Shown here in pieces: positions 21,810 to 31,222 of a stretch of DNA of 52,302 nucleotides. The notes below the pieces were generated by a model. It had not been told where the DNA came from. It searched no databases and saw nothing but the letters and a program-made list of their open reading frames with translations. Where the stretch lies: assembly GCA_016874035.1 (NCBI GenBank), contig VGVM01000013.1:1-52302 (forward strand), written 5' to 3'. Each line of letters opens with the position of its first letter. The first letter of the stretch is position 1. Both the position numbers and the translations under genes were made by a program. Source of the DNA: Gemmatimonadota bacterium. GTDB taxonomy: Bacteria > Gemmatimonadota > Gemmatimonadetes > Gemmatimonadales > Gemmatimonadaceae.

Positions 21810-21839
21810 AGCTTAGCTCACTTTTGGGCGGCGTGTCAA
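21810..21839 (-). promoter_or_regulatory. Putative promoter of the HU gene
   Basis: TTGACA at 21839-21834 (overlapping the carA stop) and TAAGCT at 21815-21810 are 18 bases apart on the minus strand. Predicted start near 21803 leaves a leader of about 50 bases. A TATAGT directly after it (21810-21805) would need a 23-base spacer, so is less likely. Confidence 0.55.
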
Positions 21840-22954
21840 GCTTTGGGGCCGCCGACGGCCTTCATGAAGTCATCAAAGAGGCCGCGCGCGTCGTGAGGAC
21901 CCGGCGCCGCTTCGGGATGGTACTGCACTGCGAAGATAGGCTTGGACTTATGACGCAGCCCCTCGACGGACCCGTCATTCAGGTTGACGTTGGTTACGAC
22001 CAAGTCGGGCGCCCCTTTGATCCCGTCCTCGGAGCCCTCCACCGCGAAACCATGGTTCTGCGAGGTGATCAACACCTTGCCGGTGGCCAGCTCCTTTACT
22101 GGATGGTTACCGCCGCGGTGTCCGTACGGAAGCTTGAACGTCTTCGCGCCGAAGGTGAGCCCGATAATCTGGTGTCCGAGACAGATCCCGAAGATCGGAA
22201 TGCCGGCGTCCGCGATCTTCCGTACCGCGCCAGGCGCGTAGGTGACCGCCTCCGGATCGCCCGGGCCGTTCGACAGGAAGACACCGTCAGGCTTGAGGGC
22301 GAGCACATCTTCGGCGCTGGTCTTGGACGGAACGACCGTCGTCCGGCACCCGTGCTGCTCGAAGAGGCGCAGGATGTTGTGCTTGATCCCGAAGTCGTAC
22401 GCCACGATGTGGCGCTTGGCGGTCGCCGGACCCCACGCGTATCGCTCTTTCGTCGAGACGACCGTCGCCAGATCCAGCCCCGCCATGGATGGGCAGGCCT
22501 CGAGCGCCGACTTCGCCGCGGCGTCCGGTTCGGCACCGGCTCCGATCACGCCGCGAAGTACGCCCACGGTGCGCAGGTGCCGGGTCAGGCGGCGCGTGTC
22601 AACATTGACCAACACGGGGATGCGGGACCGCTGCAAGTACCCCCCGAGCCCCTCGCCCGCGCGCCAGTTCGAGTATGAGCCGGACAGCTCCTTGACGATA
22701 ACGCCGGCCACCTGCGCTTTTTCCGATTCGGGGTCTTCGTCGTTTGCGCCGTAGTTCCCGATCATCGGGGCGGTCATCACGACGATCTGACCGCGATACG
22801 AGGGGTCCGTGAAGACTTCCTGGTACCCGCTCATGTTCGTGGTGAACACGACCTCGGCGACCGACGGGAGGCCGTCCTCGTGTTCGAGCGTCCCGCGAAA
22901 AAGGGTCCCGTCCTCGAGGAGGAGGAACCCCGGTTTCGTGCGAAGCAAGCTCAC
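21836..22954 (-). CDS. carA: Carbamoyl-phosphate synthase small (glutaminase) subunit
   Basis: CarA hydrolyses glutamine and delivers ammonia to CarB for carbamoyl phosphate, the start of pyrimidine and arginine synthesis. It is 372 residues and starts at GTG 22954. The N-terminal CPSase domain has [22 protein letters not shown], and the class I amidotransferase triad is Cys258 (GICLGHQ), His346 and Glu348 ([12 protein letters not shown]). carB is not in the window. It starts 3 bases after secG, an odd operon partner. Confidence 0.96.
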   Translation of the reverse strand: MSLLRTKPGFLLLEDGTLFRGTLEHEDGLPSVAEVVFTTNMSGYQEVFTDPSYRGQIVVMTAPMIGNYGANDEDPESEKAQVAGVIVKELSGSYSNWRAGEGLGGYLQRSRIPVLVNVDTRRLTRHLRTVGVLRGVIGAGAEPDAAAKSALEACPSMAGLDLATVVSTKERYAWGPATAKRHIVAYDFGIKHNILRLFEQHGCRTTVVPSKTSAEDVLALKPDGVFLSNGPGDPEAVTYAPGAVRKIADAGIPIFGICLGHQIIGLTFGAKTFKLPYGHRGGNHPVKELATGKVLITSQNHGFAVEGSEDGIKGAPDLVVTNVNLNDGSVEGLRHKSKPIFAVQYHPEAAPGPHDARGLFDDFMKAVGGPKA

Positions 22955-22957
22955 CAG

Positions 22958-23374
22958 TTACGGTTGCTTCTTCGTTGCCGGGTCTGGCGGCGTGGTGGCC
23001 TTGCCGTCACCGGTCGGCGGCGCTGTCGGCAGCGACTGCAGCGGAACGGCCGGGTTGGCGGTGCCACCGGTGGCGGGCGCCGGCGCCGAGGAGGGCCGAG
23101 GCGCGGTGAACGACTGGTCGAGCACGGAGCGCGGACCGGTGCTGCTCGCCGTCATCAACTGGAGCATGAACGCAAGCAGCAGGAAGATGCCGGCCGACCA
23201 CCACGTCGTCTTGGTCAGCAGGTTGCCGGCTTGGCGTGCACCGAACAGCTGGTCACCGCCCGAGCCGCCGCCAAAACTCGCGGCAAGTCCGCCGCCCTTG
23301 CCCGCCTGCAGCAGCACGGCGGTGATCAGGACGATGCAATCGAGGATCAGGAGGATGACGAAGAATCGATACAC
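22958..23374 (-). CDS. secG: Preprotein translocase subunit SecG (GTG start)
   Basis: SecG is the small third subunit of the SecYEG channel. Two membrane helices lie at about 2-22 and 55-75, separated by the Gly-rich loop GKGGGLAASFGGG...LFGARQAG typical of SecG. The 138 residues include a C-terminal Pro/Ala/Thr-rich tail of about 55 residues, which is common in high-GC bacteria. GTG 23374 has GGAAA as ribosome site 8 bases upstream. It forms a transcription unit with carA. Confidence 0.93.
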   Translation of the reverse strand: MYRFFVILLILDCIVLITAVLLQAGKGGGLAASFGGGSGGDQLFGARQAGNLLTKTTWWSAGIFLLLAFMLQLMTASSTGPRSVLDQSFTAPRPSSAPAPATGGTANPAVPLQSLPTAPPTGDGKATTPPDPATKKQP

Positions 23375-23407
23375 GGCAGGATTTCCGGTTTTCGCGCTAA
23401 GCCCTTG

Positions 23408-23436
23408 AATCTAGGCGAGTTGCCGCGCTGACTCAA
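23408..23436 (-). promoter_or_regulatory. Putative promoter of secG-carA
   Basis: TTGAGT at 23436-23431 (overlapping the tpiA stop) and TAGATT at 23413-23408 are 17 bases apart on the minus strand. The predicted start near 23401 gives a leader of about 27 bases. Confidence 0.5.
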
Positions 23437-24182
23437 GTCGTGCAGATGGCCGCCCACCCGTCGGCGTCCAGGCTCGCGCCGCCCACCAGCAGGCCCCCGA
23501 CTTCCGGGGCGTCCAGCAGCGCGCGGGCGTTGCCACGGTTGACGCTGCCTCCATAGAGGATAGGCACGCTGTCCGCACGGTCTCCGCCCAGCGCGTTGAG
23601 CTCCGCGCGGATCGCGGCGTGCACCGAAGCGGCATCGGCCGGGGTCGCGGTCTTCCCGGTTCCGATCGCCCACACGGGTTCATAGGCCACAAGGCAGGAC
23701 GCGACCTGCGCCTTCTCGATGTGCGCCATACCGGCGCGGAGTTGGCGGACGACGACTGCGACGGTGTCTCCGCGCTCGCGCTCGTCGAGTTTTTCCCCGA
23801 CACAGAGCATCGGTGTCAGGCCGCCGCGGAACGCCGCGGCCACCTTCTTCCCCGCCTGCTCGTCGGTCTCGCCGAACACATGGCGACGTTCGGAATGCCC
23901 GACCAACGTGTACCGCGCGCCCGCCCCGCGCGCGATCGCCGCCGAGTTCTCGCCGGTGAACGCACCGACATCCTCCCAGTGGATGTTCTGCGCACCAAGC
24001 TTGATGTCCGGGCGCTCACGAACGGCCGCGTGCACCGCGTGCAACGTGAGCGCCGAGGGGAAGAACATGACGCTGCGATCATAGGCCCGCGCGTAGTGCG
24101 CGAGAAACTGGCGCATGAACGCCTGGGCGTCCGCGACGCCGTGATTCATCTTCCAGTTGGCGGCGAATACCGGGTTGTTCAT
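23433..24182 (-). CDS. tpiA: Triose-phosphate isomerase
   Basis: TpiA interconverts glyceraldehyde 3-phosphate and dihydroxyacetone phosphate. The start ATG 24182 overlaps the pgk TGA by 4 bases and gives 249 residues. Catalytic residues are Asn9/Lys11 (AANWKMN), His96 (VGHSERR) and Glu168 (AYEPVWAIGTGKTA). The phosphate loop is LYGGSVNRGN and the end is LLVGGASLDADGW. It is the last gene of gapA-pgk-tpiA. Confidence 0.97.
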   Translation of the reverse strand: MNNPVFAANWKMNHGVADAQAFMRQFLAHYARAYDRSVMFFPSALTLHAVHAAVRERPDIKLGAQNIHWEDVGAFTGENSAAIARGAGARYTLVGHSERRHVFGETDEQAGKKVAAAFRGGLTPMLCVGEKLDERERGDTVAVVVRQLRAGMAHIEKAQVASCLVAYEPVWAIGTGKTATPADAASVHAAIRAELNALGGDRADSVPILYGGSVNRGNARALLDAPEVGGLLVGGASLDADGWAAICTT

Positions 24183-25381
24183 GCGCCCACCTGGTCGAGG
24201 CACTCGACGCCGGACAGCGCCTTGCCCTCGAGGAACTCGAGCGAGGCGCCTCCCCCGGTCGAGACGTGGCTCATGGAAGCCGCGAGGCCGGCCTGTTCCA
24301 CGGCCGCGGCGGAGTCGCCGCCGCCAACGATGGTCGTCGCGCCTCGCTTGGTGGCTTCGGCCATCGCACGCGCCACGGTGCCGGTACCGGCGTCAAATCC
24401 GGGCGTCTCGAACACGCCCATCGGCCCATTCCACAGCACGGTCTGCGCGGCCGCGATCGCGCGGGCGTACGACGCACACGACTCGGGCCCGATGTCGTAC
24501 ATCGCCGCCGTGGCGGGAATCGCATCGCGCTTCACCGCGCGGGCCTGTCCCGGCTGGTCGATCGCCGGCGCGACGAGCGCATCGTGGGGCAGCGTCAGCC
24601 GGAAACCCGCGCGGTCCATCAGCTCCTTCGCGAGTGCGACGCGCTCCGGCTCGACAAGTGAGTTCCCCGTTTCCAGTCCCATCGCCTTGAAGAACGTGCA
24701 CGCCATCGCGCCACCGATCAGCAGTCCGTCAACCTTGGGCAGCAGCGCCTCGATCACGTCAATCTTGCCGGAAATCTTGCTGCCGCCCAGGATCGCGATG
24801 AACGGGCGTTTCGGCTTGTCGAGCGCGCCGCCCAGGTAGTCCAGTTCCTTCTGCATGAGGAGCCCGGCGACCGCCGGCCGCAGGTGCTTCGCGACACCGG
24901 CCGTGGACGCGTGCGCCCGGTGGGCGGCGCCGAACGCGTCGTTGACATACACATCGCCAAGGGCGGCCAACGCCGATGCCAAGCCGTCGTCGTTCGTCTC
25001 CTCGCCCGGCAGGAAGCGGGTATTCTCGAGCAGGAGCACCTCGCCGTCCTTGAGACGGCGCGTCGCCTCAACCGCGGCGGCGTCCACGGTCGTGCCGCAC
25101 CACTGCACGGGAAGCCCGATCACGCGCGTCGCCGCCTCGACCACGGGCGCGAGCGAGTACTTCGGCTCGACCTTCGCCTTCGGGCGCCCAAGATGGGACA
25201 GGAGCACGACGCGCCCACCCATCGCCGCCAGGTGGCGAATCGTCGGCGCCGCGGCGGCGATCCGCGTGACGTCGGCCACTCGCCCGTCGGCGAGCGGCAC
25301 GTTGAAATCCACGCGCACCAGCACGCGCTTGGCGCGAACCTCCGCGTCGCGAAGGTCCTGGATCGTGCGTCTTCGTTTCAC
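24179..25381 (-). CDS. pgk: Phosphoglycerate kinase (GTG start)
   Basis: Pgk transfers the phosphate of 1,3-bisphosphoglycerate to ADP. I place the start at GTG 25381 (VKRRRTIQDL), 11 bases after the gapA stop, giving 400 residues; the ATG further up lies inside gapA. Signatures are KRVLVRVDFNVPL, SHLGRPK, NDAFGAAHRAHAST (mobile loop), LGGSKISGKI and the ATP-site GGGDSAAAV. No obvious ribosome site is seen at this start, so coupling with gapA is likely. Confidence 0.96.
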   Translation of the reverse strand: MKRRRTIQDLRDAEVRAKRVLVRVDFNVPLADGRVADVTRIAAAAPTIRHLAAMGGRVVLLSHLGRPKAKVEPKYSLAPVVEAATRVIGLPVQWCGTTVDAAAVEATRRLKDGEVLLLENTRFLPGEETNDDGLASALAALGDVYVNDAFGAAHRAHASTAGVAKHLRPAVAGLLMQKELDYLGGALDKPKRPFIAILGGSKISGKIDVIEALLPKVDGLLIGGAMACTFFKAMGLETGNSLVEPERVALAKELMDRAGFRLTLPHDALVAPAIDQPGQARAVKRDAIPATAAMYDIGPESCASYARAIAAAQTVLWNGPMGVFETPGFDAGTGTVARAMAEATKRGATTIVGGGDSAAAVEQAGLAASMSHVSTGGGASLEFLEGKALSGVECLDQVGA

Positions 25382-25392
25382 CGGCGTCGGGG

Positions 25393-26433
<1,041 letters not shown>

Positions 26434-27159
26434 TCAGGTGTCGGCCGGGGTCTTCGCGCGCCCGAAAGTTGCGTAGCTGATGATGCGGGCTCCCGCGGCG
26501 AAGAGCGCGGCGCCGACGGCGTTGAGGGTCGCCCCGGTCGTGAGGACGTCGTCCACCACGATCACGTGCGCCCCGACCAGCGGCGCACGCCTCGTTTCCG
26601 GCACGCTGAACGCCGCGTGAACGTTCATTGAACGCTGCGATTGAGTCAACCGGACTTGCGTTCGCGTCTCACGCACCCTCACAACGAGGTCGGTCCACAG
26701 CGGCAGGCGCCAACGCGCCGCGACGTGGCGTGCCAGCAGCTCGGCCTGGTTGTACCCGCGCTCGCGCAGGCGCACGCGGCCCAACGGCACCGGCACCACC
26801 GCCGTTCGCTCGGCGACCACGTCCGCCGGCCAGGCCAGGCGGGACATCCGATCGGCCATCGCCTCGGCGATCCCGTGCCACTCGTCGTACTTGAGCGCGT
26901 GCACAGCGGCACCGCCAACGCCCTCCGGTACCCAACACACGGACCGCGCGGCCCGCACATACGGCGGGAGCCGTTCGCACAACCGGCACTGGTCGCCGTG
27001 GCGCGGCTGGCCGCAGCGGTCGCAGCGCGGCGACGGGAGCGCCGGCAGTTGCAGCCAGCAGACGTCGCACAGGAAGCCGCTCACCACCTGCCGATCGCAC
27101 ACGAGGCAGGCGCGCGGGAGCGCCAGGTCCGCGAGGCCACGCAGCAGCGTGGTGATCAC
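26434..27159 (-). CDS. comF: ComF-family phosphoribosyltransferase-like protein (GTG start)
   Basis: ComF proteins act in natural transformation, with DNA uptake/processing partners, though their chemistry is not established. GTG 27159 overlaps the aroE TGA by 4 bases and gives 241 residues. An N-terminal zinc ribbon is built from CLVCDR, CDVCW, CDRCGQPR and QCRLC. The C-terminal PRTase fold has VVPVPLGRVRLRERGYNQAELLA and the PRPP loop VIVVDDVLTTGATLNA. No other competence gene is nearby, though radA lies in the same gene run. Confidence 0.92.
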   Translation of the reverse strand: MITTLLRGLADLALPRACLVCDRQVVSGFLCDVCWLQLPALPSPRCDRCGQPRHGDQCRLCERLPPYVRAARSVCWVPEGVGGAAVHALKYDEWHGIAEAMADRMSRLAWPADVVAERTAVVPVPLGRVRLRERGYNQAELLARHVAARWRLPLWTDLVVRVRETRTQVRLTQSQRSMNVHAAFSVPETRRAPLVGAHVIVVDDVLTTGATLNAVGAALFAAGARIISYATFGRAKTPADT

Positions 27160-27971
27160 GAGACCGCCGCCCGCATGGCGGCACGATCCGCCGGGATACC
27201 GAACCACCGCTCGAACGCGAGTGCAGCCTGGGCTACGAGCATGCCGAGTCCATCGGCCGCGCGGTGCCCCCGACTCCGGCACGCCCGCACCCACGGCGTC
27301 TCGCCGCGCCGGTAGACGAGGTCGTACACCAGCGCGGCCTCCGGCAGGAGGCGGGGCTCCACCGGCATGGCATCGTCCGACATTCCCACTGGACTGGCAT
27401 TGACGACCAGCGCTGCGCCGTCAACGCACGTCTCCACGTCCCAGGCCGTGGCGGCGAAGCGCGGAAACCGCGCGACGAGTCGTTCCGCGCGCGACATGGT
27501 GCGCGACCACACGCGTGCCCGACCACCCCAACGCTCGACACCCGCGAGCACCGCGGCAGCCGCACCGCCCGCGCCGAGCACCGCGACCTCAATGCCCTCG
27601 ACGGAGCCGAGCCTGAGTTCCTCGGTCGCCGCGTGGCAGAATCCGCCGACATCCGTGTTGTCGCCGACCAAGTGGTCGTCCTCGGTCCAAAACGTGTTCA
27701 CCGCCCCCACGCGTCGCGCCACCGGCGTGAGCTCGCCGCAGCACGCGACGAATGCCTCCTTGTGGGGAATCGTGACGTTCCCCGCGCCACCGGCCTCGCG
27801 CAGCAGGCCGGCCACGCGGGCGAGATCGCTTGCGGGTACTTCGAGCGCTTCGTAGTCGAGCGAAATACCGGCGGCACGAAGCGCCGCGGTGTGGATCGCC
27901 GGCGACAACGAATGCCGGACGGGCAACCCGATCAGGCAGAGCCGCTGGGGCCACTTGGCCGCGTCATCCAT
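27156..27971 (-). CDS. aroE: Shikimate dehydrogenase
   Basis: AroE reduces 3-dehydroshikimate with NADPH in aromatic amino acid synthesis. ATG 27971 overlaps the phosphatase gene by 8 bases, giving 271 residues. Shikimate contacts are visible in LPVRHSLSPAIH, the catalytic Lys in NVTIPHKEAF and the Asp in GDNTDVGGF. The NADP fold has VLGAGGAAAAVLAGV and WSRTMSRAERL, the latter Arg/Thr set fitting NADPH. The C-terminal Gln (GLGMLVAQAALAFERW) is present. Confidence 0.95.
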   Translation of the reverse strand: MDDAAKWPQRLCLIGLPVRHSLSPAIHTAALRAAGISLDYEALEVPASDLARVAGLLREAGGAGNVTIPHKEAFVACCGELTPVARRVGAVNTFWTEDDHLVGDNTDVGGFCHAATEELRLGSVEGIEVAVLGAGGAAAAVLAGVERWGGRARVWSRTMSRAERLVARFPRFAATAWDVETCVDGAALVVNASPVGMSDDAMPVEPRLLPEAALVYDLVYRRGETPWVRACRSRGHRAADGLGMLVAQAALAFERWFGIPADRAAMRAAVS

Positions 27972-28434
27972 TCGGCCCGCCGGCCTCTTCCCGGAGCCGC
28001 TCGAGCAGCGCGCGAACCAGGCCGGACAACTCATCGGCGGTTTCGCGATACTGCGCGAGATTCCCGCCGAAGGGATCCTCGACCGGCCGGCCGGCGCGGC
28101 TCCGTTCGGCGAAATCCGTCAACAGGTGCGTCTTGCCGTCGCCGCCCAGCGCATGGACGCGATCCATGTGGTGCGCGCCCATGCACAGCACCAGGTCGGC
28201 GGCCTCCACCACATCGCGGGTGAGTGCTGTCGCGCGGTGGTGGTCGAGCGGCAGTTGCCGTTCGACGCCGACAAGGATCGCACCGTCCGATGCGGGCGCA
28301 CCGGTCCAGGCGCTCGTTCCTGCGCTGCCGAACGTGATGCCCTGCGTGCCCGACTCGACGACGTGGGCGCGCGCGATCGCCTCAGCTATCGCGCTCCGGC
28401 ACGTATTCCCGGTGCAGACGAAGAGCACGTGCAC
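27964..28434 (-). CDS. Low-molecular-weight protein phosphatase, probably arginine-phosphatase type
   Basis: The fold and catalytic sites are those of LMW protein tyrosine phosphatases: P-loop VCTGNTCRSAIAE at about 6-18 and the acid loop VEDPFGG. In this family a Thr in CTGNTCRS (as in Bacillus YwlE) selects phospho-arginine, whereas Ile (CLGNICRS) selects phospho-tyrosine, so an arginine phosphatase role is likely. GTG 28434 is separated by one base from the sua5-like gene, the same pairing as ywlC-ywlE in Bacillus. It is 156 residues. No McsB-type arginine kinase is in the window. Confidence 0.88.
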   Translation of the reverse strand: MHVLFVCTGNTCRSAIAEAIARAHVVESGTQGITFGSAGTSAWTGAPASDGAILVGVERQLPLDHHRATALTRDVVEAADLVLCMGAHHMDRVHALGGDGKTHLLTDFAERSRAGRPVEDPFGGNLAQYRETADELSGLVRALLERLREEAGGPNG

Positions 28435-28435
28435 G

Positions 28436-29104
28436 TCAGCGATCCCCGATCAGGTCGGGCGCAACCTCGCGGAGCGCGGCCGCCGCGATCGCCCCGGGGC
28501 GGATCACTCGCGGCACCCGTGCGGAACAGTCCACCACCGTCGAAGGCAGTGACGGCGGGAGCGCACCCGCATCCAGTATGCGAAGGCGCCCCGCATTGGC
28601 GGTCCCCGCCCAGCGCTCGGCGATTTCCTGCGCGGTCGCCGCCGGCGGTTCGCCGGGCTGATTCGCGCTCGTGGAGGTGATCGCGTCGCCGTACGCGGTG
28701 ATGAGCCGCTGCAGCGGTGCGTACGGAGTCCAGCGGACCGCGATGCCACCTTCCGGGCCCCGCAGTTGCGGCGGCACACGGCGCTCTCCGCCCGGAAGGA
28801 CAAGCGTCAGCGGCCCGGGCCAGAAGCGCGCGGCCAACGCCGAGGCCGAGGGCGTCATGCGCAGGTCGAGCCGGTCCAGCATTGCCGTATTCGCGATCAA
28901 GAGCAGGAACGGCTTGCCCGGTTCGCGCCGCTTGACGGCCAGGAGCGCGCGAACCGACTCGCGATCGATCGCACTGCCGAGTCCGTACACGGTCTCCGTG
29001 GGATAGGCGAGCACCCCGTGCGCGGCGAGGTGCGCTACGGTGGCGGGGATTGCCGCCTCCACTTCGACCGGCGACCAGAACGGGACTACCCGGAGGGTCG
29101 TCAT
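28436..29104 (-). CDS. L-threonylcarbamoyladenylate synthase (TsaC/Sua5 YrdC domain)
   Basis: This enzyme makes threonylcarbamoyl-AMP from Thr, bicarbonate and ATP for the t6A37 modification of tRNA. ATG 29104 overlaps the ispD TGA by 4 bases, giving 222 residues. The YrdC-domain residues are clear: PTETVYGLG, KRREPGKPF, and ITSTSANQPGEPP. The length is that of the single-domain TsaC form, without the Sua5 C-terminal domain. The other t6A enzymes (TsaB, TsaD, TsaE) are not in the window. Confidence 0.93.
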   Translation of the reverse strand: MTTLRVVPFWSPVEVEAAIPATVAHLAAHGVLAYPTETVYGLGSAIDRESVRALLAVKRREPGKPFLLLIANTAMLDRLDLRMTPSASALAARFWPGPLTLVLPGGERRVPPQLRGPEGGIAVRWTPYAPLQRLITAYGDAITSTSANQPGEPPAATAQEIAERWAGTANAGRLRILDAGALPPSLPSTVVDCSARVPRVIRPGAIAAAALREVAPDLIGDR

Positions 29105-29811
29105 TCGCGGAGCGTGCTCAGCGCTTCCGCACGGGCAAAATCCGCGGGGTCCGTGATCTTCATGGCCCGTTCGCTGCCGTACACCACGCGCACGGGAAGC
29201 CCGAGGCGTTCGCACAACGCGGCGTCATCGGTCGCGGCACCGGCGCCCGGCGACGAATGGGCCTTCAGGATCATCTCGCGCGGGAATCCCTGCGGCGTCT
29301 GCGCCCGCCACAGCGACGACCGGTCAATCGTGCGGATCACCATGCCGTCAGGCCCGACTTCCTTGAGCGTATCCACGACCGGCAACGCCGCGATCGCGCC
29401 GGTACCGGCCCGTGCCGCCTCCACGACCCGCCCGATCATGGCATCGGTCGCAAGCGGTCGAGCCGCGTCGTGAATCAGTGCCACCGTGCATCCGGCCGGG
29501 AGGTCTTCGAGGCCATTGCGCACCGACTCGGCCCGCGTCGCCCCGCCCGCCGTCACGAGCAGGCGCTCAGTGTCGCATTGGAAAATCCACGGCGGCGGGT
29601 CGCCGGCGGCCTCACGCGGAAGGACGCACACCACCATCGCCACATCCGCCCGCGCATGGAACGCCTGCAGCGAATGCAGGAGCACCGGTTTCCCGGCCAC
29701 CCAGCGGAACTGCTTGAGTTCACCGGACGCATCGCCGGTTCGCGCCCGATGCCCGGCGCCGGCAGCGACAATCACCACGCCGACGTCGCGCACGGGGGCG
29801 GTCGCCGTCAT
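29101..29811 (-). CDS. ispD: 2-C-methyl-D-erythritol 4-phosphate cytidylyltransferase
   Basis: IspD couples MEP with CTP in the non-mevalonate isoprenoid pathway. It is 236 residues with an ATG that overlaps the radA stop by 4 bases. Signatures are the nucleotide loop VAAGAGHRAR with downstream LKQF (the usual PKQF has its Pro replaced by Leu), LIHDAARPL, RAQTPQGF and ATDDAALCE, and the end KITDPADFARAEALL (here EALS). No ispF follows; the next gene is sua5-like. Confidence 0.94.
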   Translation of the reverse strand: MTATAPVRDVGVVIVAAGAGHRARTGDASGELKQFRWVAGKPVLLHSLQAFHARADVAMVVCVLPREAAGDPPPWIFQCDTERLLVTAGGATRAESVRNGLEDLPAGCTVALIHDAARPLATDAMIGRVVEAARAGTGAIAALPVVDTLKEVGPDGMVIRTIDRSSLWRAQTPQGFPREMILKAHSSPGAGAATDDAALCERLGLPVRVVYGSERAMKITDPADFARAEALSTLRE

Positions 29812-31214
29812 GCGCCCACCGCCGCGAAGACGTCGCCGATGGCCTTCATGGGGCGCACGGCGAGCGCACCGACGCCACGGGGCGCACCGCGCTCCGGCAC
29901 GAACGCCGTCGTCATGCCCATGCGCGCCGCTTCAGCGAGCCGCCGTTCGAGCTGCGTGACCGGCCGGAGTTCCCCCCCGAGCCCGACCTCACCGATAAAG
30001 ACATGGCGGGGGTCGAGGATCCGATCATGGACGCTCGATGCCAGCGCAGCCGCGATGGCGAGGTCGCCCGCCGGCTCGTGCACGCGCGCACCGCCCACCA
30101 CGTTGACAAAGACATCCAGCGCGCTGGTGGGGAGCGCCGCGCGGCGTTCGAGTACCGCCAGGAGCATCGCCATGCGCTTGCCGTCCACGCCGGTGGCGAC
30201 GCGTTGGGATGTGCCGTAGCCGGACTTCGCGGCGAGCCCCTGCACTTCCACCAGCACCGGGCGACTGCCCTCGACCAATGCCGTCACGGCGCTCCCCGAC
30301 GCGTGGGCCGCGTTCCGGTCGCTGAGGAACAGCGCCGATGGATTGCCGACCCCTTCGAGGCCCTCAGCGGTCATGCGAAAGACGCCGATCTCGTCCACGG
30401 ATCCAAAGCGGTTCTTCGTGGCGCGCAGGACACGATGTTCGAGCGTACTGTCGCCCTCGAAATACAGCACGGTGTCCACGATGTGCTCGAGCGTCTTCGG
30501 GCCGGCAATCCCGCCGCCCTTGGTCACGTGGCCGATCAGCGCGATGGCAACGCCGCTCTCCTTGGCAAAGCGCATGAGCTGCGCGGCACACTCGCGCACC
30601 TGACCGACGTTCCCCGGGGCGCCTTCGAGGTCCGCACTGTACACCGTCTGGATCGAATCCACGATCAACAGCGCCGGGCGAGCGGCGGCGGCTACATCCA
30701 TGATCGTCGCCACGTCGGTCTCGGCGAGCAGCGGCACATCCAGCGCCGACGACCCGATACGATCCGCGCGCAGCTTCACCTGGACCGGCGATTCCTCGCC
30801 GGAGACGTAGAGCGTCGGTCGGCCGGCCGCTTCGAGGGCCGCCGCGACCTGGAGCAGCACCGTGCTCTTGCCGATCCCTGGCTCACCGCCCACCAGGATC
30901 AGCGACCCCGGGACGATCCCGCCACCGAGCGCGAAGTCGAACTCCGAGAGACCGGTGGCGATGCGTTCGGTCGCGGTGTCGGCGACCGTGGCAAGTCGCG
31001 CGGGTGCGCCGGTAAACGGGGTGTTCGCATCGGCGCCCGACGCACGGCCCGACTTCCCCGCTCCGCCGCCGGCGCGCTTTCGCGACGTCCGACTTCCGTC
31101 GCGTTCCTCGGCGATCGTGTTCCATTCCCCGCACACATCGCAGCGGCCGGACCACTTGGCGTGGTCGGCGCCGCACTCCGAGCAACGGTACTGCGTGCGC
31201 GCGCGTGTGGGCAT
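29808..31214 (-). CDS. radA: DNA repair protein RadA (Sms)
   Basis: RadA is a RecA-like, hexameric branch-migration helicase used in recombination and transformation. It is 468 residues. The zinc finger is Cys11, 14, 25, 28. Walker A is GGEPGIGKST at 109-118, the RadA-specific KNRFG motif is at 267-271, and a C-terminal Lon-protease-like domain follows (DVFVNVVGGARVHEPAGDLAIA). It lies 8 bases after dnaB. Confidence 0.97.
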   Translation of the reverse strand: MPTRARTQYRCSECGADHAKWSGRCDVCGEWNTIAEERDGSRTSRKRAGGGAGKSGRASGADANTPFTGAPARLATVADTATERIATGLSEFDFALGGGIVPGSLILVGGEPGIGKSTVLLQVAAALEAAGRPTLYVSGEESPVQVKLRADRIGSSALDVPLLAETDVATIMDVAAAARPALLIVDSIQTVYSADLEGAPGNVGQVRECAAQLMRFAKESGVAIALIGHVTKGGGIAGPKTLEHIVDTVLYFEGDSTLEHRVLRATKNRFGSVDEIGVFRMTAEGLEGVGNPSALFLSDRNAAHASGSAVTALVEGSRPVLVEVQGLAAKSGYGTSQRVATGVDGKRMAMLLAVLERRAALPTSALDVFVNVVGGARVHEPAGDLAIAAALASSVHDRILDPRHVFIGEVGLGGELRPVTQLERRLAEAARMGMTTAFVPERGAPRGVGALAVRPMKAIGDVFAAVGA

Positions 31215-31222
31215 CGCCCGGT

